Positions 50,938 through 58,458 of a stretch of 64,000 nucleotides of DNA are shown here, in pieces (position 1 is the first letter of the stretch; each line of letters begins with the position of its first letter). The notes under the pieces were generated by a model. That model ran no database searches. It worked only from the letters and a program-made list of their open reading frames with translations, and was not told the DNA's origin. The DNA comes from Desulfosarcina ovata subsp. ovata (GTDB lineage Bacteria; Desulfobacterota; Desulfobacteria; Desulfobacterales; Desulfosarcinaceae): assembly GCF_009689005.1 (NCBI RefSeq), contig NZ_AP021879.1:5675724-5739723 (forward strand), given 5' to 3'. The position numbers and the translations under genes are program-made.

Positions 50938-51878
50938 TCCTGCCTGATTTTGAGTATAGGAAAGCCGAGACGGTTGCCGATGCCATCGGCCTTTACAATG
51001 AATTCAACGGGAAGGTGAGTTATCTGGCCGGTGGTACCGATCTGATGCCCCTGCTCAAGTATCGGTTGTCGACACCGGCGGCGGTCATCGACCTCAAGGG
51101 CATCATTGATCTCAGCGCCGTCACCGCTCAGGACGGATGGGTGACCATCGGAGCCAATGTCACGCTCTTTGCCCTCAAACAGAATCAAACCATACAGGAC
51201 TATTTCCCGGTCCTTTACCAGTCGCTGGAAGCCACGGCCTGTGAAACCCTTCAGATGCGGGGGACCATCGGCGGCAATCTTCTCCAGGATACCCGCTGCA
51301 TTGAGTACAACAAATCCAATGACTGGCGGGTTGCCCGAGGCTTTTGTCTGAAGATGGGCGGCAAGACATGCAATGTGGTGCCCGGCGCCCGGGTCTGTCT
51401 GTCCAACTATTGCAGCGATAACGCGTTGTCATTGATTTCACTGTCGGCGACGGTGAGAATCGAGGGGCCTAAGGGCGAACGATCCATACCGCTGGAAAAA
51501 ATCTTCAGCGGCAAGGGCGGCAAGCCCTTTGCTCTCGAACCCGGAGAGATTCTCACCCACATCCGCATTCCCATGGACAAGTCCAAAGGCGCATATGAAA
51601 AATTGCGGGTCCGAAAATCCATCGACTATCCCCTGGTGGCGGTGGCGGCCTGTGTAAAAGGAGACCATGCCCGGATCTGTGTGGGCGGCATCGGGCCGGC
51701 GCCCCTGGTCTATGACCTGACGGGCTTGGATGCAGATCGTATCGTCGATGCGTCCCGCGGTACCTATGCCGACGCAAAGGCGGTGAGAAATACCACGCTT
51801 TCCCCTGAATACCGGAAGAGAATGGCGGGGGTATTGTTTCGAAAAGCAGTCAATCGAGCGCTGAAGGAGGAAGAATAA
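50934..51878 (+). CDS. Molybdenum hydroxylase FAD subunit with extra [4Fe-4S] loop (HCR beta-like)
   Basis: A 314-residue FAD-binding subunit: YLAGGTDLMPLLKY and MRGTIGGNLLQDTRC bind FAD, and KSIDYPLVAVAACV follows. Cys122, Cys138, Cys146 and Cys155 are spaced C-x15-C-x7-C-x8-C in an insertion (DTRCIEYN, GFCLKMGGKTC, RVCLSNYC). This loop is the hallmark of 4-hydroxybenzoyl-CoA reductase beta subunits, where it holds a [4Fe-4S] cluster that lets electrons enter from ferredoxin. Ordinary xanthine dehydrogenases lack it. The gene is coupled to both neighbours by overlapping start and stop codons. Confidence 0.88.
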   Translation: MILPDFEYRKAETVADAIGLYNEFNGKVSYLAGGTDLMPLLKYRLSTPAAVIDLKGIIDLSAVTAQDGWVTIGANVTLFALKQNQTIQDYFPVLYQSLEATACETLQMRGTIGGNLLQDTRCIEYNKSNDWRVARGFCLKMGGKTCNVVPGARVCLSNYCSDNALSLISLSATVRIEGPKGERSIPLEKIFSGKGGKPFALEPGEILTHIRIPMDKSKGAYEKLRVRKSIDYPLVAVAACVKGDHARICVGGIGPAPLVYDLTGLDADRIVDASRGTYADAKAVRNTTLSPEYRKRMAGVLFRKAVNRALKEEE

Positions 51879-52342
51879 TGGAAACGGTGACCGTTACCTT
51901 GAAAATAAATAATGAGACCACCACACTCCAGGTGAAACCCAACGAGACGCTCCTTGAAACCCTTCGCGAACGGCTCGATCTTACCGGGGCCAAAGAGTCC
52001 TGCGGCATGGGTGCCTGCGGTGCCTGCACCGTGGAGGTGAACGGCATGCCGCTGCGGTCATGCATTGCGCTGACCGCAGAAATGGATGGCGCCGAGATAA
52101 ACACCATTGAGGGGTTGGGAGAAGAAAAAAAGCTTCATCCGCTTCAGGAATCATTTATGGAAGAAGGTGCCGTTCAGTGCGGCTTTTGCACCTCCGGGAT
52201 GATCATGACGGCCAAAACGCTTCTGGACAGAAACGCTGCGCCCACCAAGGAAGAGATCATCAAGGCGCTCTCTTCCAATGTCTGCCGGTGTACCGGATAC
52301 AAAAAAATCGTCACGGCCGTCGAGCAGGCGGCCACCAAGTAA
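51878..52342 (+). CDS. Molybdenum hydroxylase small subunit (two [2Fe-2S] clusters)
   Basis: A 154-residue iron-sulfur subunit. The first cluster is bound by ESCGMGACGACTV and LRSC, the second by QCGFCTSGM and NVCRCTGYKKI. Length and motifs are standard for the separate small subunits of three-part molybdenum hydroxylases. The ATG overlaps the stop of the FAD subunit (TAATG). It passes electrons between the molybdenum site and the FAD/[4Fe-4S] subunit. Confidence 0.92.
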   Translation: METVTVTLKINNETTTLQVKPNETLLETLRERLDLTGAKESCGMGACGACTVEVNGMPLRSCIALTAEMDGAEINTIEGLGEEKKLHPLQESFMEEGAVQCGFCTSGMIMTAKTLLDRNAAPTKEEIIKALSSNVCRCTGYKKIVTAVEQAATK

Positions 52343-52379
52343 CGATGATGGCCAAGGGCCGCGGACGGGAGGATGACAG

Positions 52380-52667
52380 GTGAAAATAACCGTCGATTCA
52401 AATCTTCGAATCCGAAATTCGTTTGAGCCGCCCCTGCAGCTGGAACTGGAGGGGCGTGAACAGGGGTTGCAGGATGTTTTGCAAAAGCTGACCGATATGC
52501 ACCCACCCTTGAAGTTCATCGATCAGGGGGAGATGGGAGACGACCTGCACCACCTCTACCTGAATGGAGAGAGCCACTTTTCGTTTTCGGAAGGATTGAA
52601 GAAAAAGATCAAGGATGGCGACACCATCCGGGTCGAAGCCTATCTGGAACCCCTGGACGGGCACTAA
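52380..52667 (+). CDS. MoaD/ThiS-like beta-grasp protein
   Basis: A 95-residue protein with a GTG start behind GGGAGG. The second half, LYLNGESHFSFSEGLKKKIK followed by DGDTIRVEAYLEPLDGH, matches the MoaD/ThiS/ubiquitin-like fold (NGE, L-x-DGD-x-V). MoaD and ThiS end in Gly-Gly to form a thiocarboxylate, whereas this chain ends GH, so sulfur carriage as such is doubtful unless the tail is processed. Its place straight after the molybdoenzyme subunits suggests a role in cofactor delivery or as an accessory subunit, by inference. Confidence 0.7.
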   Translation: MKITVDSNLRIRNSFEPPLQLELEGREQGLQDVLQKLTDMHPPLKFIDQGEMGDDLHHLYLNGESHFSFSEGLKKKIKDGDTIRVEAYLEPLDGH

Positions 52668-52682
52668 GGAGAAAAATAAGCC

Positions 52683-53102
52683 ATGAAGTTTGAAAAGATC
52701 GACCATCTCTGTTTTGCGGTAAAAAGCCTTGCTCAGACCAAGAAAGTTTACGAGGACGATTTTGGTATTGTTCCGGACTATGAATACGAGGCACCGTCGG
52801 AAAAGGTCAGGGTCGCGCGGTACTGCATCGGTGAGGTGGGTGTGGAATTCATGGAAGCCACCGCCCCTGACAGCGAAGTGGCGACCTTTATCGAAGAAAA
52901 AGGCGAAGGCTTTTTTCTCATCTCCTACAAGGTGGATGACCTTGACAAGGCAATGGACGAACTTAAGGCCAAATCCGTGTCGCTCATCGACAGCCGTCCG
53001 CGTGAGCTTTGCGGAAACCGATACGCGTTCGTCCACCACCCGCGCGAACTGAACGGTGTGTTGACCGAGCTTCTGGACGGAGAATTTGACGTGAACACGT
53101 AA
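52683..53102 (+). CDS. Methylmalonyl-CoA-epimerase-like VOC protein with a missing metal ligand
   Basis: A 139-residue vicinal-oxygen-chelate protein. It aligns with methylmalonyl-CoA epimerase in IDHLCFAVKSL (metal His8), VGVEFMEATAPDSEVATF, and the C-terminal GVLTELLD with the conserved Glu. The second metal His, usually in GEGIHHIAF, is absent: the segment reads GEGFFLISY, with Leu79 at the ligand position. Epimerase activity is therefore doubtful as drawn, though a substitute ligand is possible. In an operon with a methylmalonyl-CoA-mutase-like enzyme an epimerase role is expected, which makes the change notable. Confidence 0.78.
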   Translation: MKFEKIDHLCFAVKSLAQTKKVYEDDFGIVPDYEYEAPSEKVRVARYCIGEVGVEFMEATAPDSEVATFIEEKGEGFFLISYKVDDLDKAMDELKAKSVSLIDSRPRELCGNRYAFVHHPRELNGVLTELLDGEFDVNT

Positions 53103-53138
53103 GCGTACCTGTTAACATACAAAAAGAAAAAAGGGATT

Positions 53139-53735
53139 ATGCCTCTTCAGTTTGAATCCATTACCCATGGGGTGATCGCCTTCGGTTTTTTTAACATCGA
53201 AAGTGACCTCTTGCTGCTCGAAAACAACTTTATTTTTGCCGATGAGTTTTGCAGAAATATCATCGCGCTCACCGAGAACCTATCAGAAAAAGGCTTCAGC
53301 GACCGCTGGAATGTCTGGCAGATCGAGAAGGGACCGGAAATGGGAGATCTAATGGGTGCCATGCATGGCATCCACCGTTCGGGCTTCTTTGGCGCATTGT
53401 ATCAGAAATATCCGTTTCCAAGACGAAAGATGGATTTCAAGCAAAAAACCGAAGGTTGGAAAACACAGGCTGAGGTAAAAGCAATTCTCCAGGACTATGG
53501 TCGCTTGACAGTCCTGCCGGTTCATGTGGAACCGGTCGAAGAAAGGGTACACATCGGCGACTATGCCTTTACCAAAAGGGTTTTCCAGGCACTGATCAAC
53601 TATGTCTGGGAAGGGGGATATCCAAAATGGAAAGACGGCAAGCGGCCCGAGTATGTAACGGAAATGGCGGAATGCATAAAAGAGAAAAAGTTGTCGTTGT
53701 TTTCAGATGCGCTTTTGAAAGGATATAGTGTTTAA
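53139..53735 (+). CDS. Protein of unknown function ending the molybdoenzyme operon
   Basis: A 198-residue soluble protein that I do not recognise. It has no signal peptide or membrane helix. It opens with a hydrophobic, probably beta-strand region (THGVIAFGFFNIESDLLLL), followed by LENNFIFADEFCRNII and by charged helices; single Cys and His residues (FADEFC, MHGIHRS) do not form an obvious metal site. It follows the epimerase-like gene after 36 bp and a repeat element follows it, so it is probably the last gene of the unit. Its fixed place behind the cofactor-related genes suggests a role in assembly or in the pathway. Confidence 0.7.
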   Translation: MPLQFESITHGVIAFGFFNIESDLLLLENNFIFADEFCRNIIALTENLSEKGFSDRWNVWQIEKGPEMGDLMGAMHGIHRSGFFGALYQKYPFPRRKMDFKQKTEGWKTQAEVKAILQDYGRLTVLPVHVEPVEERVHIGDYAFTKRVFQALINYVWEGGYPKWKDGKRPEYVTEMAECIKEKKLSLFSDALLKGYSV

Positions 53736-53738
53736 GAT

Positions 53739-53831
53739 AATGTTTTTGGCAAGGCCAGAGGGAGGAATCTGTATAATGATTACCGCGACGACCGATAACG
53801 CGGCCCAAAAGCATTATCTTGAATACTATAG
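53739..53831 (+). repeat. Dispersed repeat family 2, copy D
   Basis: ATGTTTTTGGCAAGGCCAGA, then TACCGCGACGACCGATAACG, then CTTGAATACTATAG. It fills the 114-bp spacer between the unknown protein and the saccharopine-dehydrogenase-like gene. In this copy an ATG-to-TAA frame of 32 codons runs through the repeat, but no ribosome-binding site precedes it. Confidence 0.85.
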
Positions 53832-53849
53832 TAAATAAGGAGGAAAAGA

Positions 53850-54998
53850 ATGCGAGTATTAATTCTCGGTGGGGTCGGCAATATGGGGCAGGGTGTTGCA
53901 AGGGATCTGGTCAAACAGAAACCGGTCACTCACATCGTCTTGACAAGCTTGCATCCGGATCCTGCACGGCTTTCCGCCAAGTTAAGAGAAAATGAGAAGA
54001 CATCGATGATCAAGATGGATGTCAATGATCACGAGGGTATGGTCAACGCCTTCAAGGACGTAGATGTGGTCGTCAATGCGGCCGGGCCCTTTTATAAAAC
54101 GGCCGTTCCGGTGGCCACGGCCGCCGTTGAGGCACGCGTCAATTACATCGATATCTGCGATGATTATGAAGGCACACAGATTCTGTTCGACTCAGAAATC
54201 GATCAGATGGCCAAAGACGCCGGTATTACCGTGCTGACCGGAATGGGAAGCGATCCGGGAACCAACAATATACTTGTGAAATGGTATGCGGACAGGCTCG
54301 ACACGGTAGAAGCCATCTACCTTTACTGGGTGGTCAGCGTAGCGGAACTCCAGGGCGCGGCCTGGGATCACAGCCTGCATATGACGCTCGGTAAAATTCC
54401 GCAGTATATCGATGGAAAACTGGTGCACGTCGAAGGCGGAGCCGGTGTGGTCGAAGAGCAGTTTCTGGAGCCTCTGGGCACTTGCCATCTTCGCTATGTG
54501 GGGCACCCGCAGCCCTTAACCCTTCCAAAATATATCAAGGGCGTTAAAAATGTCATTATCAAAGGCGCGTTGATCCCCTCCTGGGTGGATGAAATGATTA
54601 AAGAACAGAAAGAAACCGGTTTTTTGGGGACCGAGCCGATTGATGTGAAGGGCACCCAAATCACACCCTACGACCTTGCACTGAAACTCTGGGAAAAAAT
54701 TCCCGAAGGAAGAGATAACGGTCCCCAGTCCTCGGGGCTGAAAGTCATCGTTAAAGGCGATCGGGGCGGGAAAAAGGTGACCTATACGGCCGATATGGTC
54801 GGCAGGATGGCGCCGGGCACCGGCATTCCGGCTTCCATCGCCGCGTTGATGATGGCTGCCGGCGATGTGACGGCCAAAGGTGTGGTGGCGCCGGAAGGCT
54901 GCATCGATCCCGACAAATTTTTAGGTGCTTTTTTAAGCCGAGGCGCCCGCATTCATCAGACCGAACACATCGCGTCCATGTTTGAACTTAATAGTTAA
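53850..54998 (+). CDS. Saccharopine-dehydrogenase-like NAD(P)-binding protein
   Basis: A 382-residue protein. The Rossmann motif is VLILGGVGNMGQGVARDL, followed by VVNAAGPFYKTAVPVATAA and NYIDICDDYEGTQ, as in the saccharopine dehydrogenase/LYS9 superfamily. GMGSDPGTNNILVKW corresponds to the superfamily's G-x-x-P-G motif. Members catalyse reductive coupling or cleavage of amino acids with keto acids or aldehydes. AAGGAGG lies upstream. It stands 16 bp before a class III aminotransferase, so the pair probably removes or transfers nitrogen from a substrate of the neighbouring routes. The substrate is unknown. Confidence 0.78.
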   Translation: MRVLILGGVGNMGQGVARDLVKQKPVTHIVLTSLHPDPARLSAKLRENEKTSMIKMDVNDHEGMVNAFKDVDVVVNAAGPFYKTAVPVATAAVEARVNYIDICDDYEGTQILFDSEIDQMAKDAGITVLTGMGSDPGTNNILVKWYADRLDTVEAIYLYWVVSVAELQGAAWDHSLHMTLGKIPQYIDGKLVHVEGGAGVVEEQFLEPLGTCHLRYVGHPQPLTLPKYIKGVKNVIIKGALIPSWVDEMIKEQKETGFLGTEPIDVKGTQITPYDLALKLWEKIPEGRDNGPQSSGLKVIVKGDRGGKKVTYTADMVGRMAPGTGIPASIAALMMAAGDVTAKGVVAPEGCIDPDKFLGAFLSRGARIHQTEHIASMFELNS

Positions 54999-55013
54999 TG
55001 GAGACCCCCTTTT

Positions 55014-56267
55014 ATGAAATTGGCTGAGAAATTAAATATCAGTAACAGTCAGGCCTTGTTCGAAGAAGCCCTTACGCTCATTCCGGGCGGTGTGCTCGGG
55101 GCCAGAAAGCCTACTGACTTTATTGATGGCGAATACCCGATTTTTTTGGAAAGCGGAAACGGTTGCCGGTTGATGGATGTGGACGGCAATGAGTATATCG
55201 ATTTTTTATGCGGCTACGGCCCGATTATTTTGGGATACCGGGAACCGGAAATCGACGATGCCGTCTATGCGCAAATCCGGGATAAGGGCTTCTGTTTTAC
55301 GCTCAGCCAGAAATATCAGAATCTTCTGGCCAAAAAGCTCAAGGAACTCGTGCCGTCTTCGGAGATGAGCATTTTTCTGAAGACCGGATCGGACGCCACG
55401 ACCGCCGCGATTCGTATTGCCCGGGCGCATACCAACAAGCTCAAGGTGATGCGCTGCGGATATCATGGCTGGCATGATTGGTGTGTAGAAATGAAAGGAG
55501 GAATCCCCGCTAAATTCTATGAAGATGTATTTGAGTTCCAATACAACCGATTGGATCAACTTGAAGCGTTGATGGCCGTCCACGGCCAGGATACGGCGGC
55601 GATCATCATGACGCCTTTCGGCCATCCCAATCACCAGAAAATGCAGACGCCCGCTCCAGGATTTCTTGAGGGTGTCCGCGACCTGGCGGACCGGTACGGT
55701 GCCGTACTGGTTTACGACGAGATTCGCACGGGGTTCCGGTTGTCCATGGGGGGGGCGCAAAAGCGCTACGGGGTGACACCGGACTTAAGTGTCTTGGGCA
55801 AGGCGATCGCCAATGGATACCCGATTTCGGTGGTGACCGGAAAACAAGAGGTCATGATGGCGGCGGCGCACAAGCTGTTCATTTCCTCAACCTTTTTCCC
55901 GAACAGCGAAGCATTTGTCGCCGCACTCAAGACCATAGAAATTCTAGAGCGCGACCATGTGCTGGAAGATATCTGGGAAAAGGGTGAGAAATTCATGGCG
56001 GCCATTCAGGCCCTGATGGATAAGCATCAGGTGGGCGCCGAACTGACCGGTGTCGCCCCCATGTTTTACATTACCTTTGAAAAGGATGACGCCGGGGCGT
56101 ACAAAAATAAGCGCAACGATTTTTATACGCAGTTGATTCGAAAAGGTTTCTTTTTCACCCCCCACCATCATGCCTATATTTCCTATCGACACACGCAGGC
56201 GGATCTTGATTTGGCTTTGACTGCCATTGATGAGTCGTTGGTTTTCGTCAAGGAAAAATACAGCTGA
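55014..56267 (+). CDS. Class III (glutamate-1-semialdehyde-aminomutase-like) aminotransferase
   Basis: A 417-residue PLP enzyme. GSDATTAAIRIARAHT binds the PLP phosphate, VYDEIRTGFR contains the pyridine-binding Asp, and Lys in LSVLGKAIANGYPIS is the Schiff-base lysine. The length and YHGWHDW motif resemble HemL-type aminomutases and related transaminases acting on omega-amino or beta-amino acids. No heme-synthesis gene is near, so a catabolic transaminase is more likely. A GC-rich hairpin follows the stop. Confidence 0.85.
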   Translation: MKLAEKLNISNSQALFEEALTLIPGGVLGARKPTDFIDGEYPIFLESGNGCRLMDVDGNEYIDFLCGYGPIILGYREPEIDDAVYAQIRDKGFCFTLSQKYQNLLAKKLKELVPSSEMSIFLKTGSDATTAAIRIARAHTNKLKVMRCGYHGWHDWCVEMKGGIPAKFYEDVFEFQYNRLDQLEALMAVHGQDTAAIIMTPFGHPNHQKMQTPAPGFLEGVRDLADRYGAVLVYDEIRTGFRLSMGGAQKRYGVTPDLSVLGKAIANGYPISVVTGKQEVMMAAAHKLFISSTFFPNSEAFVAALKTIEILERDHVLEDIWEKGEKFMAAIQALMDKHQVGAELTGVAPMFYITFEKDDAGAYKNKRNDFYTQLIRKGFFFTPHHHAYISYRHTQADLDLALTAIDESLVFVKEKYS

Positions 56268-56278
56268 CACCGCTAGTT

Positions 56279-56307
56279 CCTGCCCGGAGAGCTTTAAACC
56301 GGGCAGG
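56279..56307 (+). terminator. Hairpin after the aminotransferase gene
   Basis: CCTGCCCGG (56279-56287) pairs exactly with CCGGGCAGG (56299-56307) over an 11-base loop. Only a short AT-rich tail follows, so it may be a weak or factor-dependent terminator. From 56308 to 56802 there is AT-rich DNA with no gene; it must hold the promoter of the next block, but no clear promoter was found. Confidence 0.55.
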
Positions 56308-56802
56308 AGCAATATAATTACAGAGATCCGTTTAAGCTACACTTTAGAAACTTTTCCATAGAGAACCGCCTGCCTTCATAATTCCCATTGAAATCACCGG
56401 GTCTAAATCCTGCCGAAATCATCTTTTTCAATTCATTGAAAACCTTGGCATGGCTCTTTGCCGAGCTGTCATATAGATATGTATAATAATTTAAATAAGA
56501 TAGGTCGTGTTGTACAAATACGGACAGAAGACTGCCGACATATCAGCAATTATCCTTTGTGGGAAAAGGAAATTTAAAAAGAAGTATAATAACAGTAGGT
56601 AATAAAGTTCTGTGACGCGGCATGGAGCTTGCTACTTCATGAAGTGACGATATTGTAATGAGGGTTTTAATTCATGAATTTAGCCAATGAATATAGAATG
56701 AATATCCTTTAATAGAACACGCGTATTTCAAATCGAGGCCGGGCAACGATAGGCATATCGAAATTAACCCAAGAAATCCTATTCATGAAAATGGGAGCAA
56801 TG

Positions 56803-57597
56803 ATGGCGCAACAAATGATTCTTCGCGGATTTGTAAACACACCCAAGGGGCAGATTCATTACGCCGAAGCGGGGCAAGGCGAACCTGTCCTTTTACTTCA
56901 TCAGACTCCGCGGTCATGGACCGAGTACCGTGAAGTACTGCCTATTTTGGGGCAGCGATACCGGGCCATCGCCATGGACACGGTTGGTTTTGGAGATTCT
57001 TATCGAACTTCGGAAAAGGCCAGCATCGAACATTATGCCGCAGGGGTGATCGATTTTCTGGATGCCATGGAAATCAAACGGACCTCCCTGGTGGGGCACC
57101 ACACCGGCGGGGCCATCGCGGTGGAACTGGCAGCCACTTGGCCGCAACGGGTCAACAAGCTGATTCTGTCTTCCTGCCCATATACGGATGAGGAGGATCG
57201 GGAAATACGAAAAACCCGACCGCCGATTGACGACGTTGCCTTCTCGCCCGACGGCTCCCATCTCATTGAACTCTGGAATAAGCGGAGGGCGTTTTATCCG
57301 CAAGACCGCCCCGATCTGATAGCGAGTTTTGTGTTGGATGCCTTAACGGTGCTGGATCGGATTGAGGAAGGACACAATGCGGTGAACAGATACAAGATGG
57401 AGGAAAAAACCCGATTGATAACGGCGCCCACGCTGATTATGACCGGGACCGAGGACCCGGCGTCCTATCCCCGTATGGAACCGCTTTCCAAAGCGATCCG
57501 GGGAAGCGTTTCCGTAGAAGTAAAAGGGGGCATGGTGCCGATGCCGGAGCAGATGCCTGAAGTCTTTTCACAATGTGTAATCGATTTCCTGGGATGA
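56803..57597 (+). CDS. Alpha/beta-hydrolase-fold protein without the usual Ser-His triad
   Basis: A protein of about 264 residues with the hydrolase fold: VLLLHQTPRSWTEYREVLP (oxyanion turn), AMDTVGFGDS and MTGTEDPASYP, where an acidic residue remains. The nucleophile elbow, usually GxSxG, reads VGHHTGG, so Ser is His (residue 100). The final catalytic His, usually GGHFP, is Met in KGGMVPMPEQ. The protein may be a lyase, a decarboxylase or another non-hydrolytic member. The start is uncertain: 56803 has GGAG spaced five bases away, while 56785 has no site. It leads a four-gene block with a maleate-isomerase-like protein and a hydantoinase pair. Confidence 0.78.
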   Translation: MAQQMILRGFVNTPKGQIHYAEAGQGEPVLLLHQTPRSWTEYREVLPILGQRYRAIAMDTVGFGDSYRTSEKASIEHYAAGVIDFLDAMEIKRTSLVGHHTGGAIAVELAATWPQRVNKLILSSCPYTDEEDREIRKTRPPIDDVAFSPDGSHLIELWNKRRAFYPQDRPDLIASFVLDALTVLDRIEEGHNAVNRYKMEEKTRLITAPTLIMTGTEDPASYPRMEPLSKAIRGSVSVEVKGGMVPMPEQMPEVFSQCVIDFLG

Positions 57598-57613
57598 AAG
57601 GGGGCTTTGGCTT

Positions 57614-58345
57614 ATGTATGGATCAAGAGCGCGAATCGGACTGATTGTCCCTTCCAGCAACACGGTTTGTGAACCTGAAATGGCAAGGCTGGCACCGGAC
57701 AACGTGGCGGTCTATGCGTCACGGATCCTTTTTACACCCACCATCGAAGGGCTCAAGGATATGAAGAACCACGTCCATCGGTCCGCAAAGGAGCTTTCAT
57801 CCGAAGGTATCTGTCAACTGATCGCATTTTGCTGCACTGTCGGGAGCATGATCGGCGGCGCGGGGTACGACGGGGACCTCGCCAGGATGATCCATGAGGC
57901 CTCATCCACAGTATCCGTTACAACGACGACAGCGGTAAAAGCAGCCCTTTCCAGCCTCAACGTGAAGCGTGTGGCCATGGCCACCCCTTATACGCGCCAG
58001 ACCAATGAAATTGAAAAAAAAATAATGCAAATCATGGGGTACGAGGTTACGGACATTGTTGGCTACCATGACCATCTTGAACCGGAAGCATTAGAAAACG
58101 ATATGATCGGAAGGCTGCAGCCGGAAGAAGCCTACAAACTCGCCAAAGCGGTCAACGGGTCCATAAATGAGGCCATATTCATAAGCTGTACCAATTTCCG
58201 GGCGATCGAAATCATCGATCAGCTGGAACAGGAAACCGGCAAGCCCGTTATCACCAGCAACCAGGTAACCATGTGGCACAGCCTGCGTTCCCTGGGCATC
58301 ATGGATTCCCTGGAGGGTTATGGCAGGCTTTTTAGGGAAAATTAG
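57614..58345 (+). CDS. Maleate isomerase / arylmalonate decarboxylase family protein
   Basis: A 243-residue member of the Asp/Glu racemase superfamily. RIGLIVPSSNTVCEPEM matches the family opening (IVP-x-N-x(2)-EPE). Two cysteines occur at the expected places, FCCTVGS and ISCTNFRAIE, as in maleate cis-trans isomerase, which uses two Cys; arylmalonate decarboxylase keeps one. Maleate isomerase or a related C-C isomerase or decarboxylase is therefore likely. TTTAVKAALSSLNVKRVAM agrees with the family. It lies 16 bp after the hydrolase-fold gene and 113 bp before the second hydantoinase A gene. Confidence 0.8.
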   Translation: MYGSRARIGLIVPSSNTVCEPEMARLAPDNVAVYASRILFTPTIEGLKDMKNHVHRSAKELSSEGICQLIAFCCTVGSMIGGAGYDGDLARMIHEASSTVSVTTTTAVKAALSSLNVKRVAMATPYTRQTNEIEKKIMQIMGYEVTDIVGYHDHLEPEALENDMIGRLQPEEAYKLAKAVNGSINEAIFISCTNFRAIEIIDQLEQETGKPVITSNQVTMWHSLRSLGIMDSLEGYGRLFREN

Positions 58346-58458
58346 ACGGAAAGATCATGGCTGCTCCTGGTGAAGGGCGATTGCATTGCTTGAGAACCAT
58401 GTGATGGACTGCATACAAGAATTTATTCATTCGGTTAGGACGTGGAAGGGTAAAGACG

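Noticed and set aside
56446..56462. TTGGCATGGCTCTTTGCC as a second sigma-54 promoter before the hydrolase-fold gene
   Set aside because: The GG and GC are 11 bases apart rather than 10, and the site lies about 340 bp before the gene.
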